A stretch of 19,771 nt of DNA, taken from the NCBI GenBank assembly GCA_934086815.1, contig CAKOIM010000017.1, positions 1 to 19,771 on the forward strand, in the 5' to 3' direction. The position numbers and the translations under genes are program-made. Below are positions 6,761 to 15,332 of the stretch, piece by piece. Positions within the stretch are counted from its first letter, which is position 1. The number at the start of each line of letters is the position of its first letter. The DNA comes from an uncultured Bacilli bacterium (GTDB taxonomy: Bacteria > Bacillota_I > Bacilli_A > RF39 > UBA660). Under the pieces are notes generated by a model. That model did not search any database, was not told the origin of the DNA, and saw nothing but the letters and a program-made list of their open reading frames with translations.

Positions 6761-6788
6761 AAAAATCCGTTTTAATTAACGGTTTTTT
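6761..6788. terminator. Bidirectional terminator between yhgE and murE
   Basis: CCGTT (6767-6771), six-base loop, AACGG (6778-6782), with A residues on the left and six T residues on the right. It can terminate both converging transcripts and its right edge touches the murE stop codon. Confidence 0.8.
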
Positions 6789-8161
6789 CATGCTTTATTA
6801 TTTAGCCAGTTGTTTACTTCTTCAGCATCATCTAAGTGAATTTTTTTATGACCTATTATTTGATAATCTTCATGACCTTTTCCTAATATTAATAAAATAT
6901 CTTCAGGTTGTAACATATCTATTCCTTGTTTAATAGCATCTTTACGGTCTAAAATTATTTTATAGTTATTTTTTTCTACGCCCTTAATTATATCATCCAT
7001 TATTTTATTTGGGTCTTCCGTTCTAGGATTATCTGTTGTAAAGATAACATAATCACTTAAATTGGTAGCTATTTTTCCCATTATAGGTCTTTTAATTGGA
7101 TCTCTATCTCCACCACAACCAACTATTGTAATTACACGATTTTTCTTAAGTTCATTATAAGCTGTAATTACTTTTTCAACAGCATCCGGAGTATGAGCGT
7201 AATCAATAACTGCGTATCCATTATTAACTTCATGAGTTTCGCATCTTCCTTTTGGGGCTTTAATGTTTTTAGTTGTTTCAATAATTTCTTCGATACTATA
7301 ACCTAATGCATTTATTATTGCTAACGATGTCATATAATTATAAACATTAAATTTGCTTGTTAAATGAGTTGTAACTTCATAATCACTATTTAAGTATGTA
7401 AAGTTTATAGTGCTTTTAGATGGAGTAATGATAGTATTGGTTATATTATAATCAAAGTTGTTGTTAAATCCTAAAGTTTTATAGTTTTTATGTAGTTTCA
7501 TAAATTCCTTACTATATTCATCATCGCCATTTAAAATTAATGTACCATCTTCATTTAAATAATCAATAATTTTTAGTTTTGCTTGTAAATAATTTTCCAT
7601 AGTTTTATGATAATCTAAATGATCTTCGGTAAGATTAGTAAATGCTGCAATGTCTAAATGTAATCCGTATATTCTTTGAAATGCTAGGGCATGAGAACTT
7701 ACTTCCATGACAATTGTCTTTATATTATTATTTTTAGCATCAAATAAAAGTTTATAAATATTAAGTATATCCGGCGTAGTATTGTCTGTTTCAATTGTTT
7801 TGTTTAAACTTATATATCCAAGTGTTCCTATGTAAGCAGTGTTATTTCCTAGTTCATTTAATATTTGGTAAATTAAATAACTTGTTGTAGTCTTTCCATT
7901 TGTACCTGTTATTCCAATAATTTTTAAATCATTTAATTCTTGGGCATATTCTTGTTTTAAAGCCTCTTTTAAATATTCTTCGGAATTGCTTACTACTTCG
8001 ACTGGTACTTCACATTCTATGTTTTTTTCCGCAATTATTTTAATTGCCCCATTTTTTATTGCCGCATTTATGTAATCGTGCCCATCAACAGTATGTCCCT
8101 TTATAGCCACGAATATTTGACCCGGTTTAATTTTTCTTGAATCTGTTTCGTATTTTATCAT
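6788..8161 (-). CDS. murE: UDP-N-acetylmuramoyl-tripeptide synthetase, probably meso-diaminopimelate-adding
   Basis: Cytoplasmic ATP-dependent ligase adding the third residue to UDP-MurNAc-L-Ala-D-Glu during peptidoglycan synthesis. Numbering is from an upstream in-frame ATG at 8170. The ATP loop is GTNGKTT (89-95), Lys198 lies in the YLQAK segment expected to carry the carbamate, the DYAHTPD motif is 323-329, GCGGDRDP is 351-358, and DNPR 380-383. DNPR is the signature of diaminopimelate-specific MurE; lysine enzymes usually lack the Arg. I prefer the ATG at 8161, because GGGAG then has a 9-nt spacing whereas the ATG at 8170 abuts it. The resulting 457 residues are slightly short for the family. 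It is not in a mur/ftsW cluster here; it is transcribed alone, divergently from trpS. Confidence 0.92.
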   Translation of the reverse strand: MIKYETDSRKIKPGQIFVAIKGHTVDGHDYINAAIKNGAIKIIAEKNIECEVPVEVVSNSEEYLKEALKQEYAQELNDLKIIGITGTNGKTTTSYLIYQILNELGNNTAYIGTLGYISLNKTIETDNTTPDILNIYKLLFDAKNNNIKTIVMEVSSHALAFQRIYGLHLDIAAFTNLTEDHLDYHKTMENYLQAKLKIIDYLNEDGTLILNGDDEYSKEFMKLHKNYKTLGFNNNFDYNITNTIITPSKSTINFTYLNSDYEVTTHLTSKFNVYNYMTSLAIINALGYSIEEIIETTKNIKAPKGRCETHEVNNGYAVIDYAHTPDAVEKVITAYNELKKNRVITIVGCGGDRDPIKRPIMGKIATNLSDYVIFTTDNPRTEDPNKIMDDIIKGVEKNNYKIILDRKDAIKQGIDMLQPEDILLILGKGHEDYQIIGHKKIHLDDAEEVNNWLNNKA

Positions 8162-8185
8162 AAAATTCATCTCCCTTATAACTTT

Positions 8186-8194
8186 ATTATAGCA
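8186..8194 (-). promoter_or_regulatory. Extended -10 promoter of murE
   Basis: On the minus strand TGCTATAAT (8194-8186), a perfect extended -10. A weak -35 (ATTGTA at 16 bp) lies upstream. Its start point falls about 18 nt before the preferred ATG. Confidence 0.7.
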
Positions 8195-8205
8195 AATAAT
8201 AATAA

Positions 8206-8235
8206 TTTACAATAGTTTTTCTTTTATGTTATAAT
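8206..8235 (+). promoter_or_regulatory. Promoter of trpS
   Basis: TTTACA (8206-8211), 18-bp spacer, and the extended -10 TGTTATAAT (8227-8235). The upstream elements interleave with those of the divergent murE promoter, so the two polymerases may compete. The leader is too short for a T-box or other riboswitch. Confidence 0.7.
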
Positions 8236-8254
8236 TATTTACAAGGTGATTAAA

Positions 8255-9340
8255 TTGAAAAATATAATGTTAACTGGAGATAGACCAACAGGAAGATTAC
8301 ACATTGGCCATTATGTTGGTTCTTTAAAAAATAGAGTTAAATTACAAAATAGTAATCAATTTGATGAAATGTATATTATGATTGCTGATGCTCAAGCTTT
8401 AACAGATAATTTTGATAATCCTAAAAAGGTGAGAGATCATGTTTTAGAAGTAGCTTTAGACTATTTAGCCGTAGGAATAGATCCCGAAAAGTCAACAATT
8501 TTTGTACAATCAGAAATAAGTGAATTAACAGAATTAACTTTTTATTATATGAATTTAGTAACTTTAAGTAGGTTGCAAAGAAATCCAACTGTTAAAAATG
8601 AACTTAAATTGAGAGGCTTTGAGAAAAGTATTCCTGTAGGATTTTTAAATTATCCTATAAGTCAAGCCGCGGATATTACAGCATTTAAAGCAAATGTTAT
8701 ACCCGTAGGTGAAGATCAAGCTCCGATGATTGAACAAGCACGGGAAATAGTTCGTTCATTTAATAATATATACGGAGATGTTTTAGTGGAACCAACTGGA
8801 GTAATTCCTACATCAACTTATGAAAAAAGATTACCGGGTATTGATGGTAAAGCCAAAATGAGTAAATCGCTCGGTAATACTATTTATTTATCTGATAGTA
8901 GTGAAGAAATAAAAAGAAAAGTTATGATGATGTATACTGATCCAAATCATATAAAGGTTAGTGATCCCGGTAAAGTCGAAGGTAATATGGTATTTACTTA
9001 TTTAGATGTATTTTCTACAATTGATGATTTTCAAAAATATTTACCAGAATATAAAGATTTAGAAGATTTAAAAAATGCTTATCAAACTGGTGGTGTAGGT
9101 GATGTGGTTATTAAAAACTTTTTAAATAGCATATTACAACAATTTTTGAAACCTATTCGTGAAAAAAGAGAATACTATGAAAATAATATAGAGCTTGTTT
9201 ATGACATATTAAAGGAAGGGACTTTTAAAGCTAGATTAAAAGCAGAACAAACTTTAAAAGAAGTTAAAAAAGCTATGCAAATTGCGTATTTTTCTGATGA
9301 TGATTTTAAAAATGAAATAATAAAAAAATATAAAAAATAA
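8255..9340 (+). CDS. trpS: Tryptophanyl-tRNA synthetase
   Basis: Class I aminoacyl-tRNA synthetase that charges tRNA-Trp in the cytoplasm. It starts MKNIMLTGDRPTGRLHIGH, with the HIGH signature at 16-19, and has the second class I signature as KMSKS at 201-205, followed by LGNTI. The ADITAFKANVIPVGEDQAP segment is the typical tryptophan-binding region. I take the TTG at 8255 as start: AAGGTGAT sits 4-6 nt upstream, and the in-frame GTG at 8246 overlaps that site. The length, 361 residues, is a little above the common 330-350. The GH31 gene follows 18 nt later and is probably co-transcribed. Confidence 0.95.
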   Translation: MKNIMLTGDRPTGRLHIGHYVGSLKNRVKLQNSNQFDEMYIMIADAQALTDNFDNPKKVRDHVLEVALDYLAVGIDPEKSTIFVQSEISELTELTFYYMNLVTLSRLQRNPTVKNELKLRGFEKSIPVGFLNYPISQAADITAFKANVIPVGEDQAPMIEQAREIVRSFNNIYGDVLVEPTGVIPTSTYEKRLPGIDGKAKMSKSLGNTIYLSDSSEEIKRKVMMMYTDPNHIKVSDPGKVEGNMVFTYLDVFSTIDDFQKYLPEYKDLEDLKNAYQTGGVGDVVIKNFLNSILQQFLKPIREKREYYENNIELVYDILKEGTFKARLKAEQTLKEVKKAMQIAYFSDDDFKNEIIKKYKK

Positions 9341-9358
9341 AAAGAAGGGATGACTAGG

Positions 9359-11758
9359 ATGTTAGAGGGATTTGTTCCAGATAAAAGTAAGTCGCAAAGT
9401 AATAGTGCGGCAGTCTTTAAAGGAGAAAATTATAGAATTACTGTTTTAAGTGAAAGACTTTTAAGGCTAGAATATAGTGTTAATGGAAACTTTAATGATA
9501 ATTTAACAACCCTTGTTAAAAATCGAGATTTTAGTGTTCCTAATTTTAAAGTGGAACAAGATAGTAAATATATAGTTATTTCTACTAAATATTTTATGTT
9601 GCAATATTTAAAAAATAAACCCTTTTTAGGGCCTAGGTTTGCACCAGATAGTAATTTAAAAATTAATTTATTAAATACAGATAAAATGTGGTTTTATGGT
9701 CATGTTGAAGCAAGAAATTTTTATGGCGGGGCAATAAGCTTAGATAATTATCAAGGTAAAGTAAGTTTAGATAAAGGGCTTTACTCAACAGATGGCTTTG
9801 TATCATTAGATGATTCTGGAAATATGGAAATAGATGATGATGGTTTCTTAAAAGAGCCAGATCCTAATAAAGTTGATATTTATGTATTTATGTATAAAAG
9901 AGACTTTGGTTTATGTTTAAAAGATTATTATACTTTAACGGGTTATCCTTATATGCCTCCAAGGTATGCTTTTGGAGTTTGGTGGAATAGAGAAAAAATA
10001 TATAATTTTTTAGATACTAAAGAGTTAGTTAATTCTTTTAATAAGCATCAAGTGCCATTATCAATATTACTTTTAAGTGAGTTTTGGCATATAAAAGATA
10101 AAGAAAATTATAACTTACATAAAACAGGTTTTTCTTTTAATAGAGATTTATTTCCTAATCCTAAGGAATTTGTTGACTTTATGCATAGTAAAGGAGTTTT
10201 TGTAGGTCTTAATATGGATCCAATCGAAGGTATTAGAAAAGAAGAGGATCGATATTTGAATTTTTCCCAAGAATTAAATATAGTTGATGGCATCACTATT
10301 CCTTTTAATGCTTTTGATAAAAAGTTTATGTCATTATATATTAGGCATATGATAGATTCATTTTTAGAATTGGGTATTGATGTTTTCTGGTTAGATTATC
10401 AAAAAGATTTAAAAAGTTTACAAGCTTTGTGTTATTATTATAATCAAGCATTTATAAAATCAAGTAATAGATCCATTTTATTTACTCGGAGTCCTTTAGT
10501 AGCTCCGCATACATCTGGTATTTTATATTCTGGGGAAACAATTGTATCTTGGGATACTTTAAAGTATTTACCATTTTATAATTCACTGGCATCTAATAAA
10601 GGTGTTGCTTGGTGGAGTCATGATGTCGGAGGATATAAAGATGGTATTGAAGATAGTGAATTATATTTACGTTATATTCAGTTTTCTTGTTTTAGTCCTA
10701 TTTTTCGTTTTAGTGCTAAAAGAGGTGCTTACTATAAAAGAGAACCTTGGTTTTGGGATGTAAAGACATTTACAATAGCTCGAGAATACATATATTTAAG
10801 ACAAAGACTAATTCCTTATATATATACGGAGGGAATAAATTATTGTAAAACTGGTAAACCTTTAATTCAACCGATATATTATAGTTATCCGGAAATATAT
10901 GATGAACCAAATTACCGCAATGAATATTATTTTGGTAAAGAATTATTTATAGCACCAATTACAAAACCTAAAGATGTGACAATGAATAGATCAATTGAAA
11001 GAATATATCTTCCTAAAGGTATTTGGTATGATTTTAAAACTGGAAAAAAATTTGTTGGTGATAAAAGATATGTTGCTTTTTATAAAGAAGATGAATATCC
11101 AATATTTGTTCAAGAAGGAGGAATAATTCCCCTTGCTAACCTAAATGATGAAGATATAAATAATTTCTTGCCCCCTAAGAGTATGGAAATAAATATATTC
11201 CCAGGTAAAAGTAATATGTACAAATTGTATGAAGATGATGGAGTAACTAAATTATATGATAAAGGTTATTATATAGTAACTGCGATAGATTATAATTACA
11301 TGCAAAATAATTATACGGTTATAATTCATCCGATTGAAGGTAAAACAGAAATAATTCCGAGATTTAGAGATTATAAAATTAGATTTAGAAATACAAGAAC
11401 TGCGGATAGTGTAGAAATATACTTAAATAATGATAAGGATACTTTGGAATATAAATCGTATACAGATGAAAATGATTTTGTCGTAGAAATTAAAAATGTA
11501 GATACTACTAAACAATTAACTGTGAATTGTAAGGGAAAAGATATTGAAATTAATGCCGTAAGAATAATTAATGAAGATATTAATTCTATTATTACTGATT
11601 TAAAAATAAGTACAAAGTTAAAAGAAGAAATAGCAAGTATTATATTTAGTGACATTGATGTAAAATTAAAAAGAATTAGAATTAAGAAATTAAAAGGGCT
11701 TGATAAAAGATTTATAAGAATGTTTATAAAACTACTTGAATATGTTGCTGAAATTTAA
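9359..11758 (+). CDS. Glycoside hydrolase family 31 (alpha-glucosidase-like)
   Basis: A 799-residue, probably cytoplasmic enzyme (no signal peptide) for alpha-linked sugars or xylosides. Numbering is from the in-frame ATG at 9350. An N-terminal beta-sandwich (about 25-190) precedes the (beta/alpha)8 barrel from RYAFGVWWNRE (205). The nucleophile motif is GIDVFWLDYQ with Asp349, followed by FTRSPLVAPH, then YSGETIVSWDTL (393-404), WWSHDVGGYKDG (421-432) and FSPIFRFSAKRGAYY. In classical GH31 enzymes the acid/base Asp lies in a W-x-G-D motif that aligns with YSGE, so Glu396 replaces it here. C-terminal beta domains follow, and a 60-residue charged helical tail ends the protein. The ATG at 9359 is preferred (AAGGG 8 nt upstream). 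Precise substrate unknown. It follows trpS by 18 nt. Confidence 0.88.
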   Translation: MLEGFVPDKSKSQSNSAAVFKGENYRITVLSERLLRLEYSVNGNFNDNLTTLVKNRDFSVPNFKVEQDSKYIVISTKYFMLQYLKNKPFLGPRFAPDSNLKINLLNTDKMWFYGHVEARNFYGGAISLDNYQGKVSLDKGLYSTDGFVSLDDSGNMEIDDDGFLKEPDPNKVDIYVFMYKRDFGLCLKDYYTLTGYPYMPPRYAFGVWWNREKIYNFLDTKELVNSFNKHQVPLSILLLSEFWHIKDKENYNLHKTGFSFNRDLFPNPKEFVDFMHSKGVFVGLNMDPIEGIRKEEDRYLNFSQELNIVDGITIPFNAFDKKFMSLYIRHMIDSFLELGIDVFWLDYQKDLKSLQALCYYYNQAFIKSSNRSILFTRSPLVAPHTSGILYSGETIVSWDTLKYLPFYNSLASNKGVAWWSHDVGGYKDGIEDSELYLRYIQFSCFSPIFRFSAKRGAYYKREPWFWDVKTFTIAREYIYLRQRLIPYIYTEGINYCKTGKPLIQPIYYSYPEIYDEPNYRNEYYFGKELFIAPITKPKDVTMNRSIERIYLPKGIWYDFKTGKKFVGDKRYVAFYKEDEYPIFVQEGGIIPLANLNDEDINNFLPPKSMEINIFPGKSNMYKLYEDDGVTKLYDKGYYIVTAIDYNYMQNNYTVIIHPIEGKTEIIPRFRDYKIRFRNTRTADSVEIYLNNDKDTLEYKSYTDENDFVVEIKNVDTTKQLTVNCKGKDIEINAVRIINEDINSIITDLKISTKLKEEIASIIFSDIDVKLKRIRIKKLKGLDKRFIRMFIKLLEYVAEI

Positions 11759-11764
11759 TATAAT
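11736..11764 (+). promoter_or_regulatory. Promoter of the T-box leader/leuS operon
   Basis: TTGAAT (11736-11741), 17-bp spacer, TATAAT (11759-11764). The -35 box lies inside the last codons of the GH31 gene. Transcription should start near 11771, just before the T-box stem I. Confidence 0.8.
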
Positions 11765-11770
11765 ACATAC

Positions 11771-11955
11771 ATGCAGATGAAAAAAGAGTAGTAAATTAAA
11801 GATGTTTTCTAGAAAGTTAGTGGTTGATGGAAACTAATAAATAAATTTAATTGAACTTGCTTTTGGATGTAAATGGGGTAATTTCCATATCAATTAATGA
11901 GAAGTAAATAAGGTGGTACCACGAAGATAATTCGTCCTTTGGGTAGCATCTTTTT
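11771..11955 (+). promoter_or_regulatory. T-box riboswitch leader, leucine (CUU specifier)
   Basis: The conserved T-box core AAGGTGGTACCACG is at 11910-11923; its UGG bulge pairs with the free 3' end of uncharged tRNA. The antiterminator forms from ACGAA/TTCGT (11921-11925 with 11931-11935) plus AAGG/CCTT (11910-11913 with 11936-11939). Stem I features include AGTAG near 11788, AGAAAG and a GGTTGATGGAAACTAAT distal part. The specifier follows GAA as CTT (11856-11858), a leucine codon, agreeing with leuS downstream. The T-run at 11951-11957 marks the terminator, but no clear GGACG-type competing strand follows the antiterminator. The visible stem is only AAGAT (11924-11928) with ATCTT (11948-11952). 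Uncharged tRNA-Leu should raise expression of the next two genes. Confidence 0.93.
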
Positions 11956-11968
11956 TTGTGGAGGTCTT

Positions 11969-12361
11969 ATGAATAATAATATTATGCTTTTAATATGGAG
12001 TATACTAGTGTTTATGGTTATATTCCTGTGTAATTATTTTTTAGTTTATAAAAGAGGATATAAGTTAATTGTTAAGAAAAAGAAGAAAAAAAGAACTAAA
12101 AATTTAGAAGAGTTTATTGGAATATCATACTTAGTACTTAAATATAATGTTGATTTAAATAAATGTAATTTAAACTATTTATTTTTGAGTTTATCTTTTA
12201 TTAATGCTTTTATAATTACAATTGTATTTATAATAATAAGTATGTTATCTTGGAATTTATCTATGAGTATGCTTTTAGGTTTTGTATTATTATTTGGACT
12301 CATTTATGCAATATATGAGTTATTAGGTAGATATTTAAAGAAGAAAGGAAAATGTAAATAA
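11969..12361 (+). CDS. Small three-helix membrane protein of unknown function
   Basis: 130 residues: a membrane helix at about 5-25, a strongly basic cytoplasmic stretch with six consecutive lysines (36-41), a middle segment LEEFIGISYLVLKYNVDLNK, then helices at about 72-92 and 99-117 and a basic tail. The C-terminal part (SFINAFIITIVFIIISM, then LLGFVLLFGLIYAIYELLGRYL) resembles small conserved membrane proteins of Bacilli-type bacteria that I have seen without an assigned function. The ATG at 11969 has GGAGG 4 nt upstream. An in-frame extension into the T-box terminator is possible but has no ribosome site. Its stop overlaps the leuS start (TAATG), so it is under the same leucine T-box and probably translationally coupled. 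Why a membrane protein shares this control is unexplained. Confidence 0.8.
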   Translation: MNNNIMLLIWSILVFMVIFLCNYFLVYKRGYKLIVKKKKKKRTKNLEEFIGISYLVLKYNVDLNKCNLNYLFLSLSFINAFIITIVFIIISMLSWNLSMSMLLGFVLLFGLIYAIYELLGRYLKKKGKCK

Positions 12362-14739
12362 TGAATATTAAAGAAGTAGAAAAAAAATGGCAAAAATATT
12401 GGGATGATAAAAAAAGTTTTAAAGCTTATAATGATGGGGGAGAAAATCATTACTATGTTTTAGTAGAATTTCCTTATCCATCTGGGGCAGGGCTTCATGT
12501 AGGGCATGTAAGAAGTTATACTGCTCAAGATGCTATTGCTAGATTAAAAAGAATGCAAGGATATAATGTGTTATTTCCAATGGGGTGGGATGCTTTTGGC
12601 GCTCCGGCTGAACAATATGCAATAAAAAATCATGTTCATCCAAAAGAAGCGACAAAGATAAATATTGCAAATTTTAAAAGACAAATGAAAGATTTAGGAT
12701 TTTCTTTTGATTGGGATAGAGAATTTAGTACAACTGATCCAGAATATTATAAATGGACACAATGGCAATTTTTGCAATTTTATAAACATGGAATGGCTTA
12801 TAAAGCTAAAACTCCAGTAAATTGGTGTGATAAATGTAAATCAGTATTATCAAATGAAGATGCCGCTGGTGGAGTTTGTGAAAGGTGTGGAACGAAAGTA
12901 GTTCAAAAAGAACAAAGCCAATGGATGCTTAGAATGAGTGATTATTCTGAAGACTTATTGAATGGTTTAAAGGATACTAATTTTGCAGAAAAGGTTAAAT
13001 TAGGACAAATAAATTGGATTGGAAAATCTGTTGGTGCTGATGTATTATTTAAGGTTGCTGATACTGATTATGAATTTACAGTATTTACAACTAGACCAGA
13101 TACATTATTTGGAGCAACATATTGTGTTATGTCACCGGAACATGAATTAGTAAATAAAATTACTACGGAAAAGCAAAGAGAAAAAATAGAAAAATATCAA
13201 GAAGAATGTAAATTGAAAAATGATATGGAAAGAACAGAATTAAACAAAGATAAGACTGGTGTATTTACTGGAGCTTATGCAATTAATCCGGTTAATGGTA
13301 AAAGTGTACCTATTTGGATAAGTGATTATGTTTTAGCATCTTATGGTACTGGAGCAATAATGGCTGTCCCAGCGCATGATACAAGAGACTTTGAGTTTGC
13401 GAAAAAATTTAAATTAGATATTATACCAGTTATTGAAGGTGAAGAATTACCTTATGTTGGTGATGGAGTACATATCAATTCAGAATTTTTAAATGTACTT
13501 GGAAAAGAAGAAGCCATTAATAAAATAATTGCATGGTTAGAAGAAAATAACTTAGGTAAAAAACAAGTAAATTACAAAATGCGTGATTGGGTATTTTCAA
13601 GACAAAGATTTTGGGGTGAACCTATTCCAATGGTTTATTGTGATGATTGTGGATGGGTTCCAATGGATGAAAAAGATTTACCATTAGTACTTCCAGACGT
13701 TGCAGAATATGAACCAACGGATGATGGGGAAAGTCCACTTGCTAAAATTACTGATTGGGTAAATACGACATGTCCTAAATGTGGTCAATCGGCTCGCCGT
13801 GAAACTGATACAATGCCCAATTGGGCTGGTTCAAGTTGGTATTTCTTAAGATTTATGGATGCTAATAATACGCATGAATTTGCAAGTATGGATGCTATGA
13901 AATATTGGCGTCAAGTAGATTGGTATAACGGTGGAATGGAACATACGGCTCGTCACTTGTTATATGCAAGGTTTTGGGTACAATTCTTATATAATATTGG
14001 CTTAGTACCCCATAAAGAAATGATTTGGACAAGAGTAAGTCATGGTATGGTTTTAGGTAGTGATAACCAAAAAATGAGTAAGAGTAAAGGTAATGTTATT
14101 AATCCGGATGATATCGTTAGTGAATATGGTGCGGATACATTAAGAGTGTATGAAATGTTTATGGGAGATTATGAACAAGATGCCCCATGGAGTACTGATT
14201 CTTTGCGGGGATGCAAAAGATTCTTGGATAGAATTATTCGCTTGAAAGATAAAGTAGTAGATGGTGATAATTATAGTGAAGAATTAGTTACATTAATTCA
14301 TCAAAGTATTAAAAAAGTTACTCATGATATATTAAATATACATTATAATACAGCGGTATCTACGATTATGATTTTACTTAATAAAATGGAAACTTTACAA
14401 AATGTTACTGTACAAGATTATAAAGTATTGTTAACGTTATTAAATCCAATTGCTCCGCATATTACCGAAGAATTAAATGAATCTTTAGGATTTAGTCCGA
14501 TATGTGAAGGCTCTTGGCCAGAATATGATGAAGAAAAAACTATATTACAAGAAAAAGAAATTGGTGTTCAAGTAAATGGTAAATTAAGAGCTTCAATTAT
14601 GGTTTCTATAGATGATTCCGAAGATATTATGAAAGAAAAGGCTATGAATTGTGAAAATGTAAAAAGACATTTGGAAGGTAAAGAAATTGTTAAAACAATA
14701 ATTATTAAAGGTAAAATAGTAAATATTGTTGTAAAATAA
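12361..14739 (+). CDS. leuS: Leucyl-tRNA synthetase
   Basis: 792-residue class I synthetase charging tRNA-Leu, with the usual bacterial architecture. The Rossmann domain carries FPYPSGAGLHVGHVRSY (HIGH variant HVGH, 46-49). A zinc-binding insert with paired cysteines (CDKCKS and CERCGTKV) lies around 155-180. The CP1 editing domain has TTRPDTLFGATY and GTGAIMAVPAHDTRD. The KMSKS loop is at 571-575 (QKMSKSKGNVI). The anticodon-binding helical domain and a small C-terminal domain (IGVQVNGKLRASI...) complete it. The start codon overlaps the preceding stop, and expression is controlled by the T-box upstream. It is slightly shorter than E. coli LeuRS but within the Firmicute range. Confidence 0.97.
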   Translation: MNIKEVEKKWQKYWDDKKSFKAYNDGGENHYYVLVEFPYPSGAGLHVGHVRSYTAQDAIARLKRMQGYNVLFPMGWDAFGAPAEQYAIKNHVHPKEATKINIANFKRQMKDLGFSFDWDREFSTTDPEYYKWTQWQFLQFYKHGMAYKAKTPVNWCDKCKSVLSNEDAAGGVCERCGTKVVQKEQSQWMLRMSDYSEDLLNGLKDTNFAEKVKLGQINWIGKSVGADVLFKVADTDYEFTVFTTRPDTLFGATYCVMSPEHELVNKITTEKQREKIEKYQEECKLKNDMERTELNKDKTGVFTGAYAINPVNGKSVPIWISDYVLASYGTGAIMAVPAHDTRDFEFAKKFKLDIIPVIEGEELPYVGDGVHINSEFLNVLGKEEAINKIIAWLEENNLGKKQVNYKMRDWVFSRQRFWGEPIPMVYCDDCGWVPMDEKDLPLVLPDVAEYEPTDDGESPLAKITDWVNTTCPKCGQSARRETDTMPNWAGSSWYFLRFMDANNTHEFASMDAMKYWRQVDWYNGGMEHTARHLLYARFWVQFLYNIGLVPHKEMIWTRVSHGMVLGSDNQKMSKSKGNVINPDDIVSEYGADTLRVYEMFMGDYEQDAPWSTDSLRGCKRFLDRIIRLKDKVVDGDNYSEELVTLIHQSIKKVTHDILNIHYNTAVSTIMILLNKMETLQNVTVQDYKVLLTLLNPIAPHITEELNESLGFSPICEGSWPEYDEEKTILQEKEIGVQVNGKLRASIMVSIDDSEDIMKEKAMNCENVKRHLEGKEIVKTIIIKGKIVNIVVK

Positions 14740-14742
14740 AGT

Positions 14743-14775
14743 AAAAGACTATTAATTTTGTTGATAGTCTTTTTT
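14743..14775 (+). terminator. Terminator of leuS
   Basis: AAAAGACTAT (14743-14752) pairs with ATAGTCTTTT (starting 14764) across an 11-base loop, and the T-run continues to 14775. Located three bases after the leuS stop. Confidence 0.85.
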
Positions 14776-14822
14776 CGACAAATAAAAAAATAAATTTGTA
14801 GTATTATAAACATGGTGATATC

Positions 14823-14993
14823 ATGAAAGTAAAAGTGTTTGATGAAGGTCATGAAAAAGATTTAGAAAGTTCAATTAATGGCTTTCTAAATTCCGGAGAT
14901 TTTGATATAATTGATATTAAATATCAAGTAGCAATAGCTGTTTGTGGTGAAGAACAAATATTTTGTTTTAGTGCTATGATTATATATAATTAA
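14823..14993 (+). CDS. cse60: Cse60-like sporulation protein
   Basis: A 56-residue protein beginning MKVKVFDEGHEKDLESSI and ending EEQIFCFSAMIIYN. This matches my memory of the Cse60 family (PF10957): an initial VKVFxExHEKDLE, a central IVDIKYQV-type strand, and the EEQxFCxSAMIIY end. In Bacillus subtilis Cse60 is a 60-residue protein made under sigma-E in the mother cell; its molecular role is unknown. GGTGAT precedes the ATG with 3-5 nt spacing. Its TAA overlaps by two bases the stop of the convergent gene on the other strand. Presence in a vegetative housekeeping region does not by itself prove that the organism sporulates. Confidence 0.75.
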   Translation: MKVKVFDEGHEKDLESSINGFLNSGDFDIIDIKYQVAIAVCGEEQIFCFSAMIIYN

Positions 14994-15283
14994 AGCATAT
15001 ACATATTATTTGTCGTAGTGTCAATGTCATTGTCTAAAAATGTTGTATTTACACTTTCTAATTTATTAATTCTACGTTCTAATCGATTTATTTGTCTTTC
15101 CATTTTAGCTAATCTATTTTCAATGTTATTTGATGTATCTATATAAGGATTTTGCCCTTGGTATGGATTATAATTTATTTGAGGTTGAAAAGGTATGTTG
15201 GGATTAGGCATAACCTCATGGTTTTGAAAATTAGTGTAATTCATGTTAGATTCAGTAAAAAATGTATTTCTGTTTTTACGCAT
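14990..15283 (-). CDS. Small Asn/Pro-rich coiled-coil protein, unknown function
   Basis: 97 residues. The N-terminal half (1-50) is rich in Asn, Pro, Gln and Tyr (for example PNPNIPFQPQINYNPYQGQ), like many spore-coat or surface-layer small proteins. The middle (about 52-78) is a heptad-patterned coiled coil (IENRLAKMERQINRLERRI). The end is Asn/Thr/Asp-rich. There is no signal peptide or membrane segment. A near-perfect AAGGAGG sits six bases before the ATG, the best ribosome site in the window, suggesting high expression when transcribed. It converges on the cse60-like gene with overlapping stops, and diverges from trmB. A spore-coat-type role is a guess based on composition and on the neighbour. 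Confidence 0.7.
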   Translation of the reverse strand: MRKNRNTFFTESNMNYTNFQNHEVMPNPNIPFQPQINYNPYQGQNPYIDTSNNIENRLAKMERQINRLERRINKLESVNTTFLDNDIDTTTNNMYML

Positions 15284-15332
15284 AAAATGCCTCCTTACAA
15301 TTAATATATGAAAAGAAAGAAGAATTGATATT

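Noticed and set aside
9341..9358. ATG at 9350 as start of the GH31 gene.
   Set aside because: It overlaps the AAGGG ribosome site; the in-frame ATG at 9359 has normal spacing. The same logic moved the murE, trpS and lipoprotein starts.
11939..11968. Upstream extension of the membrane protein into the T-box terminator.
   Set aside because: The TTG lies inside the antiterminator with no ribosome site; the ATG at 11969 has GGAGG.
14568..14852. Hydrophobic minus-strand frame over the end of leuS.
   Set aside because: It is antisense to conserved leuS sequence and the terminator, with no ribosome site or family resemblance.
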